A stretch of 64,000 nt of DNA from positions 62,001-126,000 of the forward strand of contig NZ_FOCV01000003.1 in assembly GCF_900110205.1 (NCBI RefSeq), read 5' to 3'. Source of the stretch: Rhizobium tibeticum. GTDB taxonomy: Bacteria > Pseudomonadota > Alphaproteobacteria > Rhizobiales > Rhizobiaceae. The notes beneath the pieces were generated by a model. That model was given only the letters and a program-made list of their open reading frames with translations, made no database searches and was not told the origin of the DNA. Both the position numbers and the translations under genes were made by a program. Below, one piece after another: positions 50,079 through 60,824 of this stretch; the first letter of the stretch is position 1; each line of letters starts with the position of its first letter.

Positions 50079-50858
50079 TCAGACGCGACGCTCGACCATC
50101 ATCTTCTTGATTTCGGCGATTGCCTTGGCCGGGTTCAGACCCTTCGGGCAGGTCTGCGCGCAGTTCATGATCGTGTGGCAACGATAAAGGCGGAACGGAT
50201 CCTCGAGATTGTCGAGGCGCTCGCCGGTCGCCTCGTCTCGGGAGTCGATCAGCCAGCGGTAAGCCTGCAAGAGAACGGCTGGGCCGAGGTAACGGTCGCC
50301 GTTCCACCAGTAGCTCGGACAGGAGGTCGAGCAGCAGGCGCAGAGAATGCACTCATAGAGGCCGTCGAGCTTCTGGCGATCCTCGTGGCTCTGCTTCCAC
50401 TCCTTTGCAGGTGTCGGCGAGACTGTCTTCAGCCACGGCTCGATCGAGCGGTGCTGGGCGTAGAAGTTGGTAAGATCGGGAACCAGGTCCTTGACGACAG
50501 GCAGATGCGGCAGCGGATAGATCTTTACCGCGCCCTTGATGTCGTCGAGGCCCTTGGTGCAGGCCAGCGTGTTCGTGCCGTCGATGTTCATCGCGCAGGA
50601 ACCGCAGATGCCCTCGCGACAGGAACGGCGTAGCGTCAGCGTCGGGTCGATCTTGTTCTTGATGTAGAGCAGGCCGTCGAGCACCATTGGGCCGCAATCG
50701 TCGACATCGATGTAGAAGGTGTCGATCGACGGGTTCTGGCCGTCATCCGGGCTCCAGCGGTAGACGCGGAATTCGCGGGTGTTCTTCGCGCTTGCCGGCT
50801 TCGGCCACACCTTGCCTTCGCGCATCTGGGAATTCTTGGGAAGAGCGAGTTCAACCAT
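50079..50858 (-). CDS. sdhB: Succinate dehydrogenase iron-sulfur subunit
   Basis: This 259-residue subunit carries electrons from SdhA to ubiquinone. Cluster ligands: 2Fe-2S in [21 protein letters not shown], 4Fe-4S in [11 protein letters not shown], 3Fe-4S in [17 protein letters not shown]. All are intact. It is the last gene of sdhCDAB, 12 bp after sdhA. Confidence 0.97.
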   Translation of the reverse strand: MVELALPKNSQMREGKVWPKPASAKNTREFRVYRWSPDDGQNPSIDTFYIDVDDCGPMVLDGLLYIKNKIDPTLTLRRSCREGICGSCAMNIDGTNTLACTKGLDDIKGAVKIYPLPHLPVVKDLVPDLTNFYAQHRSIEPWLKTVSPTPAKEWKQSHEDRQKLDGLYECILCACCSTSCPSYWWNGDRYLGPAVLLQAYRWLIDSRDEATGERLDNLEDPFRLYRCHTIMNCAQTCPKGLNPAKAIAEIKKMMVERRV

Positions 50859-50870
50859 GTCCAGTTCCTC

Positions 50871-52712
50871 TTAGTACACGCGAGCCTTGGGCGCGATCTT
50901 CTTGGGATCGATGCCCTCTGCGATGAGCTCGGTGTGAACCGGGCGGTAGTCGAGCTTGACGTCGCCGGCGTCGTTGACCCAGGCGAGCGTATGCTTGCGC
51001 CAGTTGACGTCGTCGCGGCCGGCGAATGCGCCTTCCGTGTAGTCTTCACGCGCGTGGGAGCCGCGGCTTTCCTTGCGGGCCTCGGCGCCATAGATCGTGG
51101 TGATGGCGTTGGCCATCAGGTTCTGTAGCTCGAGCGTTTCCACGAGGTCGGAATTCCAGATCATCGAGCGGTCGGTGACCTTGATATCACGCATTTCCTG
51201 CCAGATGGCCGAGATGCGCTTGCAACCCGATTCCAGCGATTCCTGGGTGCGGAACACGGCAGCGTCTTCCTGCATGGCGCGTTGCATCTTCTCGCGCAGC
51301 ACGGCAGTCGATGTCGAGCCGCTGGCATGGCGAAGACCGTCAAAGCGATCCATGATCTTGTCGCAGGCGGCCACATTCAGATGCGGTACCGGTGCCGCAC
51401 GGTCTATCACCTCGCCGGCGCGGATTGCCGCGGCGCGGCCGAAGACCACGAGGTCGATCAGCGAGTTCGAGCCGAGACGGTTGGCGCCATGCACCGAGGC
51501 GCAGCCGGCTTCGCCGACAGCCATCAGGCCGGGGATGATGCGTTCCGGATTGGAGCTGTCGGCGTTCAGCACTTCGCCCCAATAATTGGTCGGAATACCG
51601 CCCATATTGTAATGGACCGTCGGCAGGACCGGGATCGGCTCGCGGGTGACGTCGACACCGGCGAAGATCTTGGCGCTCTCGGAAATCCCCGGCAGGCGCT
51701 CGTGCAGAACGGCCGGATCGAGATGGTCGAGATGCAGGAAGATATGGTCCTTGGCCTTGCCGACGCCGCGGCCTTCACGGATCTCCAAGGTCATGCAGCG
51801 CGAGACGACGTCGCGTGAGGCAAGGTCCTTGGCCGAAGGCGCATAGCGTTCCATGAAGCGTTCACCTTCGGAATTGACGAGGTAACCGCCTTCGCCGCGC
51901 GCGCCTTCGGTGATGAGACAGCCCGAACCATAGATGCCGGTCGGGTGGAACTGCACGAACTCCATGTCCTGCAGGGGCAGGCCGGCGCGGGCCACCATGC
52001 CGCCGCCGTCGCCGGTGCAGGTATGGGCAGACGTTGCCGAGAAATAGGCGCGGCCGTAACCGCCGGTCGCCAGCACTACCATCTTGGCGGCGAAGCGATG
52101 GATCGTCCCGTCATCGAGGCACCAGGCGACAACGCCGGTGCAGCGGCTGCCGTCTTCCGACATGATCAGGTCGAGCGCGAAATACTCGATGAAGAATTCC
52201 GCGTTGTTGCGCAGCGACTGGCCGTAGAGCGTGTGCAGGATGGCGTGGCCGGTACGGTCGGCAACGGCACAGGTGCGCTGTACCGGCGGGCCTTCGCCGA
52301 AGTTCTGCATGTGGCCGCCGAAAGGCCGCTGATAGATCTTGCCTTCCTCATTGCGCGAGAAGGGAACGCCGTAATGCTCCAGCTCATAGACCGCCTTCGG
52401 CGCTTCCATGGTGAGATACTGCATGGCGTCGACGTCGCCGAGCCAGTCGGAGCCCTTGACGGTGTCGTAGAGATGCCATTGCCAGCTGTCGGGCGTCATG
52501 TTCTGCAGCGAGGCGGCGATCCCGCCCTGGGCCGCGACCGTGTGCGAGCGGGTCGGGAACACCTTGGTGATACAGGCCGTGCGGAACCCCTGTTCGGCCA
52601 TGCCGAGCGTGGCGCGAAGGCCGGCGCCGCCGGCGCCGACGACGATCACATCGTATGAGTGATCGACATATTTGTAGGCCTTCCCATTCTGAGCGGGTGA
52701 AGTCGGTGCCAT
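50871..52712 (-). CDS. sdhA: Succinate dehydrogenase flavoprotein subunit
   Basis: This 613-residue subunit oxidises succinate to fumarate. It has the FAD-binding [14 protein letters not shown], the covalent-flavin His in [10 protein letters not shown], and the catalytic region [16 protein letters not shown]. The C-terminal LDYRPVHTE is typical. It is coupled to sdhD (8 bp upstream) and sdhB. Confidence 0.98.
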   Translation of the reverse strand: MAPTSPAQNGKAYKYVDHSYDVIVVGAGGAGLRATLGMAEQGFRTACITKVFPTRSHTVAAQGGIAASLQNMTPDSWQWHLYDTVKGSDWLGDVDAMQYLTMEAPKAVYELEHYGVPFSRNEEGKIYQRPFGGHMQNFGEGPPVQRTCAVADRTGHAILHTLYGQSLRNNAEFFIEYFALDLIMSEDGSRCTGVVAWCLDDGTIHRFAAKMVVLATGGYGRAYFSATSAHTCTGDGGGMVARAGLPLQDMEFVQFHPTGIYGSGCLITEGARGEGGYLVNSEGERFMERYAPSAKDLASRDVVSRCMTLEIREGRGVGKAKDHIFLHLDHLDPAVLHERLPGISESAKIFAGVDVTREPIPVLPTVHYNMGGIPTNYWGEVLNADSSNPERIIPGLMAVGEAGCASVHGANRLGSNSLIDLVVFGRAAAIRAGEVIDRAAPVPHLNVAACDKIMDRFDGLRHASGSTSTAVLREKMQRAMQEDAAVFRTQESLESGCKRISAIWQEMRDIKVTDRSMIWNSDLVETLELQNLMANAITTIYGAEARKESRGSHAREDYTEGAFAGRDDVNWRKHTLAWVNDAGDVKLDYRPVHTELIAEGIDPKKIAPKARVY

Positions 52713-52719
52713 GATACGG

Positions 52720-53100
52720 TTATCCTACGAATGCAATTTTCAAAATGGCGAAGAGACAGAACCCCGCCATCAGGACCGAAAAGAAGGTGTTCAGCATCAG
52801 CAGGGCGAGCTTGGCGAATTCGCCATGCACGTAGTCCTCGATGATCACCTGCATGCCGAGACGCATATGAATGGTACCGGAAATGACCATCAGGCCCATG
52901 ACGACTGCAACAAACGGGCTCGACAGCGCGTGAACCACGTCCGCGTAAGGCTCGCCCGCGTGAACGATCATGAAAATGATAAAGAAGAAAAAGAGCGGCA
53001 CATTGGCAACCGCAGTGACGCGCTGACGCCAGAAATGATCGGTGCCTTCCTTGGCCGAGCCAAGGCCGCGAACCTTACCCAGAGGGGTGCGCATATCCAT
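52720..53100 (-). CDS. sdhD: Succinate dehydrogenase membrane anchor subunit
   Basis: The 126-residue membrane anchor has three hydrophobic helices and the heme/quinone-region motif [19 protein letters not shown]. The N-terminal [34 protein letters not shown] is characteristic of alphaproteobacterial SdhD. It anchors SdhAB to the inner membrane and helps bind heme b and ubiquinone. Confidence 0.95.
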   Translation of the reverse strand: MDMRTPLGKVRGLGSAKEGTDHFWRQRVTAVANVPLFFFFIIFMIVHAGEPYADVVHALSSPFVAVVMGLMVISGTIHMRLGMQVIIEDYVHGEFAKLALLMLNTFFSVLMAGFCLFAILKIAFVG

Positions 53101-53111
53101 GAGAACAACCT

Positions 53112-53507
53112 TCAGAAGCGAATGAGGAAGCCGATCACCCAGACCAGCACGGTCAGACAGAGCGATATGACGATCGAAGCCTGGGCCATCTTGGTCGAGA
53201 CGTCCTTATCGAGGCCGTAGCCGAGATCCCAGACGAAGTGACGGAAGCCGCCGACCATGTGGTGCAGCAGTGCCCAGGTATAGCCGAGCAACACGAGCTT
53301 GCCGATGATGCTGCCGAGTATCCAGTTGACCCAATCATAATAGGCCTGGCCGGTTGCAGCTCCGATCAGCCACCAGGCGACCAGCAGCGTGCCGACATAA
53401 AGTGCGCCGCCAGTAATACGGTGGACGATCGACATGACCATGGTGGGGATTGGTTTGTAAATTTGCAAATGCGGCGACAGTGGCCGGTTATTTGTGACAT
53501 TCGCCAT
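53112..53507 (-). CDS. sdhC: Succinate dehydrogenase cytochrome b556 subunit
   Basis: This 131-residue membrane subunit starts [34 protein letters not shown] and carries the heme-binding [19 protein letters not shown]. The frame opens at 53552, but ATG 53507 with GAGG upstream is the family start. It is the first gene of sdhCDAB. Confidence 0.96.
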   Translation of the reverse strand: MANVTNNRPLSPHLQIYKPIPTMVMSIVHRITGGALYVGTLLVAWWLIGAATGQAYYDWVNWILGSIIGKLVLLGYTWALLHHMVGGFRHFVWDLGYGLDKDVSTKMAQASIVISLCLTVLVWVIGFLIRF

Positions 53508-53819
53508 CAGAACCTCGCGGCGTCTTCTCTGCGCTCCCGGATTTCGGAGCATTCAAGGCAACCACACGAATGACAAATTTGTTTGTGTGCGTCGCATCAA
53601 TGGCGACGTTTAATCACGGAAGCCCCTAACGACAAGTATAATTGCACCCCCAATTTAATTTAATCGATTTGCGTCTCTGGGTGGCGTGAACTGCGCTTGA
53701 CGGCGCGGCGGCTCCGCTGCGCAAGCGGCATGGCCAGACGTCTTCTGGACAAGCGGCGGCTTTTGGCGCATTTTGCGGTTAACGCTTTGTTAACCATCTC
53801 GTTTCCGGAGATCCGCGCG
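53508..53819. promoter_or_regulatory. Divergent intergenic region between sdhC and a secreted-protein gene
   Basis: This 312-bp region should hold the sdh promoter (minus) and that of the gene at 53820 (plus). It contains the perfect palindrome ACAAATTTGT (53573-53582) and the dyad CGTCGC-N7-GCGACG (53590-53608), either of which could be an operator. A strongly AT-rich stretch lies at about 53636-53665. No gene or RNA is recognised in it. Confidence 0.45.
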
Positions 53820-54344
53820 ATGCTGAAGGCCATATCCATGCTCGTTTCTCTCGCGGCTACGGCTCTGATCGCGCTGCCGACCTCAGCAGGCGATTTCGGC
53901 CAGAATTCGTTCTCTCGCCACGGTGGCAAGGGGTTCATGAGGCATCACGCGCCGACGATCGTCGGCCGACCCTTTCGGGGATGGAACGATGGACGCGTCC
54001 GCTTCTCGGATGGATACGGCCGGTTCGGCCATCGTCCCGGTCGCGCGCCTCTGATCAAGCGCGCCTCATGGCCGTATCGCGGCTACAATGGTTATAGCGG
54101 CTATGGCGGACGCAACGTCGTCATCTTGGTTCAGCCGCAGCCGGGTGGAGGGGTCAGCGGCACCTATTCAGGATCGCCATACGTCTATGATGCCGACGGC
54201 GGGACCTATGTCGCCAGCAGCGGCTATGGCTTCCCTGCCCCGCAGCGAACCACCAACCTCGCGCCAATGGCCAAGGTGATCAACGTCACCGCCAAGAGCA
54301 GCAGCTGTTCATACGAGGGTGGCGTCTGCGTTATCAGGCCATGA
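53820..54344 (+). CDS. Secreted glycine/tyrosine-rich protein
   Basis: The 174-residue protein has a signal peptide (LKAISMLVSLAATALIALPTSAG) and a low-complexity Gly/Arg/Tyr-rich middle. The C-terminus has a Cys pair (SSCSYEGGVCVIRP) likely to form a disulfide. The frame is open from 53697, but ATG 53820 with GGAG ten bases upstream puts the signal peptide at the N-terminus. Its 3' end overlaps the convergent methyltransferase gene by 11 bp. The function is unknown. Confidence 0.78.
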   Translation: MLKAISMLVSLAATALIALPTSAGDFGQNSFSRHGGKGFMRHHAPTIVGRPFRGWNDGRVRFSDGYGRFGHRPGRAPLIKRASWPYRGYNGYSGYGGRNVVILVQPQPGGGVSGTYSGSPYVYDADGGTYVASSGYGFPAPQRTTNLAPMAKVINVTAKSSSCSYEGGVCVIRP

Positions 54345-55014
54345 GGCGCCAAACGGTCGTTTTCTTCACCTCGCTGTCTTCCAACGCCCGGGTAACGGGA
54401 ACCTGATAGATTGCGCAGAATTCCAAGCGCTTCTTGGGAAGATAGGCGCGTCCCGGATCCCCAACCAGGACTTCGATACCCTGACCGCTGAGGGTCTCGA
54501 ACCATGGAACGATCGCTGCCGCAAAGTCGCTGTCGTAGAAGACGTCGCCCGCGAGCAACATATCCGCCTCGACCTTGTCGCCGATCAGATCAGCACCGGT
54601 AAAATCGACCTCGAGCTGGTTCAGGCCGGCGTTCAGCCGTACCGCGGTCTCGGCCCACGGGTCGATGTCGGCGGCAACGACCTTGGCGGCTCCCGCCATC
54701 TTTGCCGCAATCGCCACCAAGCCAGAACCTGTGGCGAAGTCGAGAACGCGCTTGCCGGCAACGATGTGCGGATGATCAAGTATGTAGCGCGCCAGCCCCT
54801 GACCACCCGCCCAGGCAAAGGCCCAGAAGGGTGGCGGTAGACCGATCTCCGCAAGCTCCTCTTCCGTCTTCAGCCACAACTCATGCGCTTCGTGCGCCAG
54901 ATGCAATCGAATTTCCGGCACATGCGGCGGCGCCATCGGGCTGGTGTTGGCGCGGATGAAGAGCTCGGGATCGGTTTTCAACGGCGTCTCAACGCGGCGG
55001 ATTATCGAGGCCAC
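54334..55014 (-). CDS. METTL20-like protein lysine methyltransferase
   Basis: The 226-residue class I SAM methyltransferase has PPFWAFAWAGGQGLARY, the SAM motif LDFATGSGLVAIAA, an acidic AADIDPWA and the GDVFYD motif that marks the ETF-beta methyltransferase (METTL20) group. From published work, an Agrobacterium member methylates ETF-beta and ribosomal protein L7/L12, so a similar role is likely here. The start is GTG 55014, overlapping the EVE gene by 26 bp; translation is probably coupled. Confidence 0.82.
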   Translation of the reverse strand: MASIIRRVETPLKTDPELFIRANTSPMAPPHVPEIRLHLAHEAHELWLKTEEELAEIGLPPPFWAFAWAGGQGLARYILDHPHIVAGKRVLDFATGSGLVAIAAKMAGAAKVVAADIDPWAETAVRLNAGLNQLEVDFTGADLIGDKVEADMLLAGDVFYDSDFAAAIVPWFETLSGQGIEVLVGDPGRAYLPKKRLEFCAIYQVPVTRALEDSEVKKTTVWRLMA

Positions 55015-55426
55015 CTAGCCGGCAAATCTCCAGATACTCGTCGTCAGTCACCGGCTGGACCGAAAGCCGCATGGAGGTGACGAGCGACATTTTGGCAAAC
55101 CTCTCGTTGGCCTTGAGGTCCTTCAACGAAACCGGTTTGGGAATGTCGCAGACAGCGCGAATGTCAACGCAATCCCAGCGGCCATCGCCTTTGGCTGTCG
55201 AGTCCGGATGCGACAAGGCACACACCTCGACGATGCCCACGATCTCGAGACCTTCGTTGGAATGATAGAAGAAGCCCTTGTCGCCAAGCTGCATCGCCCG
55301 CATGTTGTTGCGCGCGAGATAGTTGCGGACACCCGTCCACTCGGTGCCCTTCTCGCCGGCCGCCTTTTGCTGCTCCCAGGACCAGGAAGCCGGTTCTGAT
55401 TTGTAAAGCCAGTGCGCCACGCTCAT
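54989..55426 (-). CDS. EVE domain protein
   Basis: The 145-residue EVE (PUA-like) domain has the diagnostic start HWLYKSEPASWSWEQQ and the WTGVRNYLARNNMRAMQLGDKGFFYHS motif. EVE domains bind modified bases in RNA or DNA; the target here is unknown. The ATG at 55426 overlaps the stop of the YciI gene (ATGA), placing it in one transcript with tsaD, gpsA and yciI. Confidence 0.92.
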   Translation of the reverse strand: MSVAHWLYKSEPASWSWEQQKAAGEKGTEWTGVRNYLARNNMRAMQLGDKGFFYHSNEGLEIVGIVEVCALSHPDSTAKGDGRWDCVDIRAVCDIPKPVSLKDLKANERFAKMSLVTSMRLSVQPVTDDEYLEICRLGGLDNPPR

Positions 55427-55716
55427 GCCTCCGGATTGTTGAAGACCCAATTGAAGGGCTTGATCTCGACGCTCTCGAAAAGCCCGGCCCTCGTGTAGGG
55501 GTCGCTGTCCGCCAGCGCCTTGGCTGCTTCGATCGTATCGGCATGAATGATGACGAGGCTGCCGCATGGCTTGCCCTCACCGTCGAGAAACGGGCCGGCC
55601 ATCTTCAACACGCCCTCAGCATTGAGCTTGTTGAGATGTTCCACGTGAGCGGGCCGGGCCTCCATGCGGACGCTGAGATGATCGGGCTTGTCCTTGCAGA
55701 GAAGAGCAAAGAGCAT
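55423..55716 (-). CDS. YciI-family protein
   Basis: The 97-residue protein has the core YciI features: MLFALLCKDKPDHLSVRMEARPAHVEHL with the conserved His, then AGPFLDGEGKPCGSLVII and the C-terminal DPYTRAGLFESVEIKPFNWV. It is a small dimeric ferredoxin-like protein of unclear role. It lies between gpsA (10 bp upstream) and the EVE gene, in a conserved rhizobial order. It is distinct from the divergent YciI-like gene at 41361. Confidence 0.93.
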   Translation of the reverse strand: MLFALLCKDKPDHLSVRMEARPAHVEHLNKLNAEGVLKMAGPFLDGEGKPCGSLVIIHADTIEAAKALADSDPYTRAGLFESVEIKPFNWVFNNPEA

Positions 55717-55726
55717 ATCGAAACTC

Positions 55727-56710
55727 CTATTCTGTGGTAATCGGGCGCGTCATGAGCTGATCGATCGCCTCGGAAATGCCGAGCTTACCGTCGATGATAG
55801 CGGAAACGGCATCGGTGATCGGCATGCTAACAGCGAGCGACTGCGCCAGACGCGATGCAACAGCGGCCGCAAAGGCGCCTTCGACGAGCTCGCCGTGGGC
55901 GGGATCGACTGTCTCGCCGCGGCCGAGCGCAATCCCGAAGCGCAGGTTGCGCGATTGATGGCTGGTAGCGGTCAGCACCAGGTCGCCGAGGCCGGACAGC
56001 CCGCGCACGGTATCGGCCTGTCCACCTTTGGCGACGACGAAACGCGACATCTCGGCAAGCCCGCGTGCAATCAGCGCCGCACGCGCGGAGTCTCCAATGC
56101 CGGCCCCCTCGACAATGCCGCATGCAATCGCCAGAACATTCTTCAGTGCGCCGCCGAGCTGCACCCCGACCCGGTCAGACGAGGCATAGAGCCGGAAAGT
56201 TCGACCGGAGATCGCATGTGCCAGCCTTTCGGCAACATCCATATCAGCCGCAGCAATCGCCATCGCCGTCGGCAACCCCTTGGCGATATCGGCGGCAAAG
56301 CCGGGTCCCGACAGGGCAGCAACCGCATGACCGGGTATTTCGCGTTCCAGCATGTCGGTCAGCAGATTGCCCGTCGCCCTCTCAATGCCCTTGGCGCAGG
56401 TCACGACGATGGCACTGCTCCTCAAATAGGGTCGGTATTGTCTCGCGGCATCCGCCTGCGCCTGCGAGGGCATCGCGAAGAGCACGATATCGGCGTCGCC
56501 GATCGCATCGGGTTCGGCCGAAAAGGAAAGAGACTCCGGCAACGCGATGCCCGGCAAGACCGCATCGTGCAAACGCTCAGCGTTCAAGTCCGCGATCAGT
56601 TCAGGATCCCGACCGACCAGCGTCACCGCGTTGCGCTCCGTCAGGGCGATCACCGCGGCCAGCGCGGTTCCAAAAGCCCCAGCTCCGACGACGGCAATCT
56701 TTTCGCTCAT
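55727..56710 (-). CDS. gpsA: NAD(P)-dependent glycerol-3-phosphate dehydrogenase
   Basis: The 327-residue enzyme makes sn-glycerol-3-phosphate from dihydroxyacetone phosphate for phospholipid synthesis. It has the N-terminal NAD(P) motif [28 protein letters not shown], and the catalytic-domain segments [21 protein letters not shown] and [14 protein letters not shown]. The start overlaps the tsaD stop (ATGA). Confidence 0.96.
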   Translation of the reverse strand: MSEKIAVVGAGAFGTALAAVIALTERNAVTLVGRDPELIADLNAERLHDAVLPGIALPESLSFSAEPDAIGDADIVLFAMPSQAQADAARQYRPYLRSSAIVVTCAKGIERATGNLLTDMLEREIPGHAVAALSGPGFAADIAKGLPTAMAIAAADMDVAERLAHAISGRTFRLYASSDRVGVQLGGALKNVLAIACGIVEGAGIGDSARAALIARGLAEMSRFVVAKGGQADTVRGLSGLGDLVLTATSHQSRNLRFGIALGRGETVDPAHGELVEGAFAAAVASRLAQSLAVSMPITDAVSAIIDGKLGISEAIDQLMTRPITTE

Positions 56711-57804
56711 GCTTTCGCTCCCCGTTTGCCGAAGCCAAGCAAGGTTTCGGCGTTGGAATCCAGCGGCCAGCGCGAGCGCGGCTGCACATCGAGGTCATCG
56801 GGCGCCACGCCTGTCGCCATCCGCTCCAGACCAGCCCAGGCAATCATCACGGCGTTGTCGGTGCACAGCCGCAGCGGCGGCGCGACGAAACGAAAACCGT
56901 GCCTGCCGCAGAGCGACTGCAGCGTGCTGCGAACCTCCAGGTTGGCAGCCACGCCGCCAGCCACCACGAGGGCCGGTCTGCCGTCGACATGAAGGGACTC
57001 GGACTTGAAACGCTCCAGCCCGCGGCCGATGCGGTCCTTCAGCGTGCGTGAGATCGCCTTCTGGAATGAGGCGCAGATGTCCGCCACATCCTGCTCCGTC
57101 AACGGCGCGATTTCGGTTGCGGCCTGGCGCACGGCCGTCTTCAGGCCGGAAAACGAGAAGTTGAGCTTGGCCTCTCCCACCAGTGGCCGCGGAAAATTGA
57201 AGCGATCCGGGTTACCACTCTTGGCCGCGCGCTCGACCGCCGGCCCGCCAGGATAAGGCAGGCTCAGCAGTTTCGCCGTCTTGTCGAAGGCTTCGCCGAG
57301 CGCGTCGTCAATGGTCGTGCCCCAGCGCTCGTATTGCCCGACACCGCGGACAAGAATAAGCTGCGTATGGCCGCCAGAAACGAGCAGCATCAAGTATGGA
57401 AATGCGAGCCCATCCGTCAGCCGCGCTGTCAATGCATGCCCTTCGAGGTGATTGACGGCATAGAGCGGCTTTCCGGAGGCCTTGGCGATCGCCTTTCCGG
57501 TCATGAGGCCGACGAGCAGCCCGCCGATGAGGCCAGGCCCGGACGTTGCCGCGATGGCATCGATATCCGAGAGCGACACATTGGCACGTTTCAAGGCTTC
57601 GTCGATCAGCGTATCGAGTGCCTCGACATGGGCGCGAGCGGCGATCTCGGGCACAACGCCGCCATAGGCGCTGTGTTCCTCGAGCTGGCTCAGGACGACG
57701 TCCGAACGCACCGTCGGCTGCCCGTCGACGGCTCGCTCGACCACTGCCGCCGCAGTTTCGTCGCAGCTTGTTTCGATGCCGAGGGTGCGTAGAAAGGGCG
57801 CCAT
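56707..57804 (-). CDS. tsaD: tRNA threonylcarbamoyladenosine synthase subunit TsaD
   Basis: The 365-residue Kae1/Gcp protein transfers threonylcarbamoyl to A37 of ANN-decoding tRNAs. It has [15 protein letters not shown] at the N-terminus, [36 protein letters not shown] and [15 protein letters not shown] 57804 is the family start, although the frame opens further upstream. It is divergent from hemC. Confidence 0.96.
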   Translation of the reverse strand: MAPFLRTLGIETSCDETAAAVVERAVDGQPTVRSDVVLSQLEEHSAYGGVVPEIAARAHVEALDTLIDEALKRANVSLSDIDAIAATSGPGLIGGLLVGLMTGKAIAKASGKPLYAVNHLEGHALTARLTDGLAFPYLMLLVSGGHTQLILVRGVGQYERWGTTIDDALGEAFDKTAKLLSLPYPGGPAVERAAKSGNPDRFNFPRPLVGEAKLNFSFSGLKTAVRQAATEIAPLTEQDVADICASFQKAISRTLKDRIGRGLERFKSESLHVDGRPALVVAGGVAANLEVRSTLQSLCGRHGFRFVAPPLRLCTDNAVMIAWAGLERMATGVAPDDLDVQPRSRWPLDSNAETLLGFGKRGAKA

Positions 57805-57871
57805 GAAACCTGATCGTTGATTGCGATGGGTCTTAAACCTGTTTACGAGGAACTCCGGTAACAACGGATCA

Positions 57872-58807
57872 ATGCGGATGCAAACAAAACCTTTCCGGAT
57901 CGGCACCCGAGGCAGCCCGCTGGCACTCGCCCAGGCTCACGAAGCACGCGACAGGCTGATGGCGGCGCACGGACTGCCGGAAGAGATGTTCGAAATCGTC
58001 GTGCTGAGCACCAAGGGCGATCGCATCACCGATCGCTCGCTGGCCGAGATCGGCGGCAAGGGCCTGTTCACCGAAGAACTGGAGCAGCAGCTTGCGAGCG
58101 GCGACCTCGACATCGCGGTGCATTCGGCCAAGGACATGCCGACACGGCTTCCCGAAGGGCTCTGTCTTTCTGCCTACCTGCCGCGCGAGGATATCCGGGA
58201 CGCCGTGATCGGACGCACCGCGCCAAAGCTGATCGACCTGCCCCACGGCGCGACCGTCGGCTCCTCGTCGCTTCGCCGCCAGGCGCTGATCCGCCGCATG
58301 CGTCCCGATATCAAGGTCATCACCTTCCGCGGCCTCGTCGATACACGGCTGAGAAAGCTGCAAGAAGGCCAGGTCGATGCCACGCTGCTTGCGCTCGCCG
58401 GATTGAAGCGGCTCGGCAAGGTCGACGTGATAACCGATATCCTCGCCGCGGAAACTTTTCCGCCCGCACCGGCCCAGGGTGCGATCTGCATCGAAAGCCG
58501 CATTGGTGACGCACGCATCGATGCACTCCTTGCCCCCATCAACGATACGGCGACGTTCGACACGGTCTCCTGTGAGCGCGCCTTTCTCGCAGCCCTGGAC
58601 GGTTCCTGCCGCACACCGATCGGCGGCTATGCCATCTGTGAAGGCGACCAGGTACGCTTCTCCGGCTTGATCATCACGCCGGACGGCCGCAACCAGCACG
58701 CCGTCAGCATTGACGGTCACAGGCGCGATGCGGCTGCGTTGGGCACGCGTGCCGGGCAGGAGATTCGGGCGCGCGCCGGCAGCAGCTTCTTCGACGACTG
58801 GAGCTGA
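57872..58807 (+). CDS. hemC: Porphobilinogen deaminase (hydroxymethylbilane synthase)
   Basis: The 311-residue enzyme joins four porphobilinogens into hydroxymethylbilane for heme. It has the [13 protein letters not shown] start, [17 protein letters not shown], and Cys246 in [10 protein letters not shown], which holds the dipyrromethane cofactor. ATG 57872 (MRMQTK) or 57878 is the start; the ribosome site is weak. It is the first gene of hemC-hemD-mic60-hemY. Confidence 0.96.
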   Translation: MRMQTKPFRIGTRGSPLALAQAHEARDRLMAAHGLPEEMFEIVVLSTKGDRITDRSLAEIGGKGLFTEELEQQLASGDLDIAVHSAKDMPTRLPEGLCLSAYLPREDIRDAVIGRTAPKLIDLPHGATVGSSSLRRQALIRRMRPDIKVITFRGLVDTRLRKLQEGQVDATLLALAGLKRLGKVDVITDILAAETFPPAPAQGAICIESRIGDARIDALLAPINDTATFDTVSCERAFLAALDGSCRTPIGGYAICEGDQVRFSGLIITPDGRNQHAVSIDGHRRDAAALGTRAGQEIRARAGSSFFDDWS

Positions 58808-58814
58808 TGTCCTG

Positions 58815-59522
58815 ATGCGTGTCCTCGTGACCCGTCCTCAGCATTCGGGCGAGCGCACCGCCGAGCGTCTTCGCGAACTGGGGCACGAACCGATATTGCT
58901 GCCGCTGTCGCAGCCGGTTCACGATGGCGATGCGGCGGTGCGCGGCCTCGAGACGACAGAAGGCGGTATTGTGATCACCAGTGCTGAAACGATCCGGGCG
59001 CTTGCAACGCATAGCGCCGAGCTCGCGGTTCATCTCACGCGGCCTGTTTTTGCAGTCGGGGATGCGACAGCCGAGGAAGCGCGGACGATCGGTTTCACCG
59101 CAGTCACGGCATCCGGCGGCAGCGGCAACGAGCTCGCCGAGACAATCGCGGAAAGGGCAGGCGGCTTTGTTCTCTACCTTGCCGGTCGACCAAGAGCCGA
59201 GACCTTCGAGAAGCGCGCGCGCGAAATCGGCCTAAGGATCACTGTCGTGGAATGCTACCGGATGAAGCCGACACGGATTGCGCCGCAAACACTGCAAACG
59301 ATCGTCGCTCATCAGCGGCCGGACGCGATCCTCTTTTTCTCGCGCCAGACAGCGGAAAACTTCTTTCGCATGATCGAGGCGCACATGAGTCCCGACGGGC
59401 TAGCTGGAATGCGCTTTCTCTGCCTTAGCAAATCCGTTGCAGAAGCAGTCCCCATACCGCTGCAGGGCGCAGTAAGCATCGCCAGCATGCCGGACGAGCG
59501 CAGCCTTTTGTCGCTCCTTTGA
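58815..59522 (+). CDS. hemD: Uroporphyrinogen-III synthase
   Basis: The 235-residue protein closes the tetrapyrrole ring with inversion of ring D. HemD sequences diverge, but the two-domain pattern is clear: VLVTRPQHSGERTAERLRELGHEPILLPLS at the N-terminus, VITSAETIRALATH, and AILFFSRQTAENFFRMI in the second domain. It begins 7 bp after hemC, which supports the assignment. Confidence 0.92.
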   Translation: MRVLVTRPQHSGERTAERLRELGHEPILLPLSQPVHDGDAAVRGLETTEGGIVITSAETIRALATHSAELAVHLTRPVFAVGDATAEEARTIGFTAVTASGGSGNELAETIAERAGGFVLYLAGRPRAETFEKRAREIGLRITVVECYRMKPTRIAPQTLQTIVAHQRPDAILFFSRQTAENFFRMIEAHMSPDGLAGMRFLCLSKSVAEAVPIPLQGAVSIASMPDERSLLSLL

Positions 59523-59610
59523 ACGCTTGCCCGCCCAAATTTGATCTAACCTCTTTCCTTGACTGGCATCACTGGCTACTTTCGTTGCATTGCATAAATA
59601 TGAGGATCTC

Positions 59611-60822
59611 ATGGCACCAGGAAATCCGCCTCGCCACTCGAAGAGCACCGAAGAGCCGGTCACTATCGATCTGGACGCGCAGGAATTTGCTTCTGCCAGG
59701 GATGCCGAAACGAAAGCCGATGAACCGGACGCGAGCCCCTCGGATGAGCCCCAAGCGCAGTCCGAATCGCCCAACGGACCGCCGCCTCACGAAGCGCCGA
59801 CAGCTGCTGCGGACCCCGCGGCCGATGAGCCGGTTCCACCGGCGCCGCCTGCCCCGCAGCGCGGCAGCACGTCGGCTCTGGTCGCCGCCGGTATTGTTGG
59901 TGGTCTGATAGCACTCGTCGGCGCCGGCGCCATTCAATATGCAGGTTACCTGCCCGGCTCATCCGCTCCTGTTACAGCATCTGCCGATGTCACCAATCTC
60001 TCCGCCGAAATTGACGGGCTGAAGCAATCGCTCGCCAATCTCGCGGCTGCCCCCTCCACGTCCGATAACAATGCGCTAGAGCAGCGTATCGCTGCGTTGG
60101 AAACGACGGCAAAAGCACCGTCGCCTGCTGCCACCGACACGACAGCGGTGGATGCCCTCAATCAGAAGATCGCCGACCTGAACGGCCAGATCGATCAGCT
60201 GCGCGGCGCCATCTCTCAAGCCGCGGGACAGAAAACCGCCGACGGCGCCGATATCGAGCAACGTCTGACTGAGGCGGAGAAGAAGCTGAACGAACCGCGG
60301 CAGGACGTTGCTGTTGCCAAGGCGATCGCCGCCGCCGCGCTGAAAGCGGCAATCGATCGCGGCGGGCCGTTCGTTGCCGAGCTTGACACTTTTGCCAGCG
60401 TCTCCCCTGATGACCCGGCTGCCGCAGATCTGCGCAATTTCGCCCAGACCGGCGTTCCCTCACGCGCCGAGCTGATCCGTCAGGTACCGGATGTCGCAAC
60501 GGCGATCGTCGATTCCGTCAATCAGGCCGACCCCAACCAGAGCTGGTCGGACCGATTGATGGCAAGCGCCAAATCGTTGGTGAAGGTTCGCCCCGTCGGC
60601 AATATCGAAGGCGAGAGCGTTGAGGCGATCGCCGCCCGTATGGAAGACAAGGTGAAGAACGGCGACCTACAGGGGGCCGCATCCGAATGGATCGATCTGC
60701 CGGCTCAGGCCAAACAGGCATCGGCCGCCTTCAAACAATCGCTGGAAGCCCGCATCCGCGTCGAGGATCTCGTGGGCAGCGCCTTGTCCAAGGCCGTTTC
60801 CAACGCCGGCAAGGAGGGCTGA
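59611..60822 (+). CDS. Alphaproteobacterial Mic60 (mitofilin-like) inner-membrane protein
   Basis: The 403-residue protein has an acidic Pro-rich cytoplasmic N-terminus and one membrane helix (STSALVAAGIVGGLIALVGAGAIQY). A periplasmic coiled coil (LSAEIDGLKQSLANL, LEQRIAALETT, LNQKIADLNGQIDQLRGAI) is followed by a C-terminal mitofilin-like domain. Published work identifies such proteins, encoded beside hemY, as the bacterial relatives of mitochondrial Mic60, which shapes membranes. The context hemC-hemD-(this)-hemY fits exactly. ATG 59611 with AGGA upstream is preferred over TTG 59590. Confidence 0.87.
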   Translation: MAPGNPPRHSKSTEEPVTIDLDAQEFASARDAETKADEPDASPSDEPQAQSESPNGPPPHEAPTAAADPAADEPVPPAPPAPQRGSTSALVAAGIVGGLIALVGAGAIQYAGYLPGSSAPVTASADVTNLSAEIDGLKQSLANLAAAPSTSDNNALEQRIAALETTAKAPSPAATDTTAVDALNQKIADLNGQIDQLRGAISQAAGQKTADGADIEQRLTEAEKKLNEPRQDVAVAKAIAAAALKAAIDRGGPFVAELDTFASVSPDDPAAADLRNFAQTGVPSRAELIRQVPDVATAIVDSVNQADPNQSWSDRLMASAKSLVKVRPVGNIEGESVEAIAARMEDKVKNGDLQGAASEWIDLPAQAKQASAAFKQSLEARIRVEDLVGSALSKAVSNAGKEG

Positions 60823-60824
60823 GC

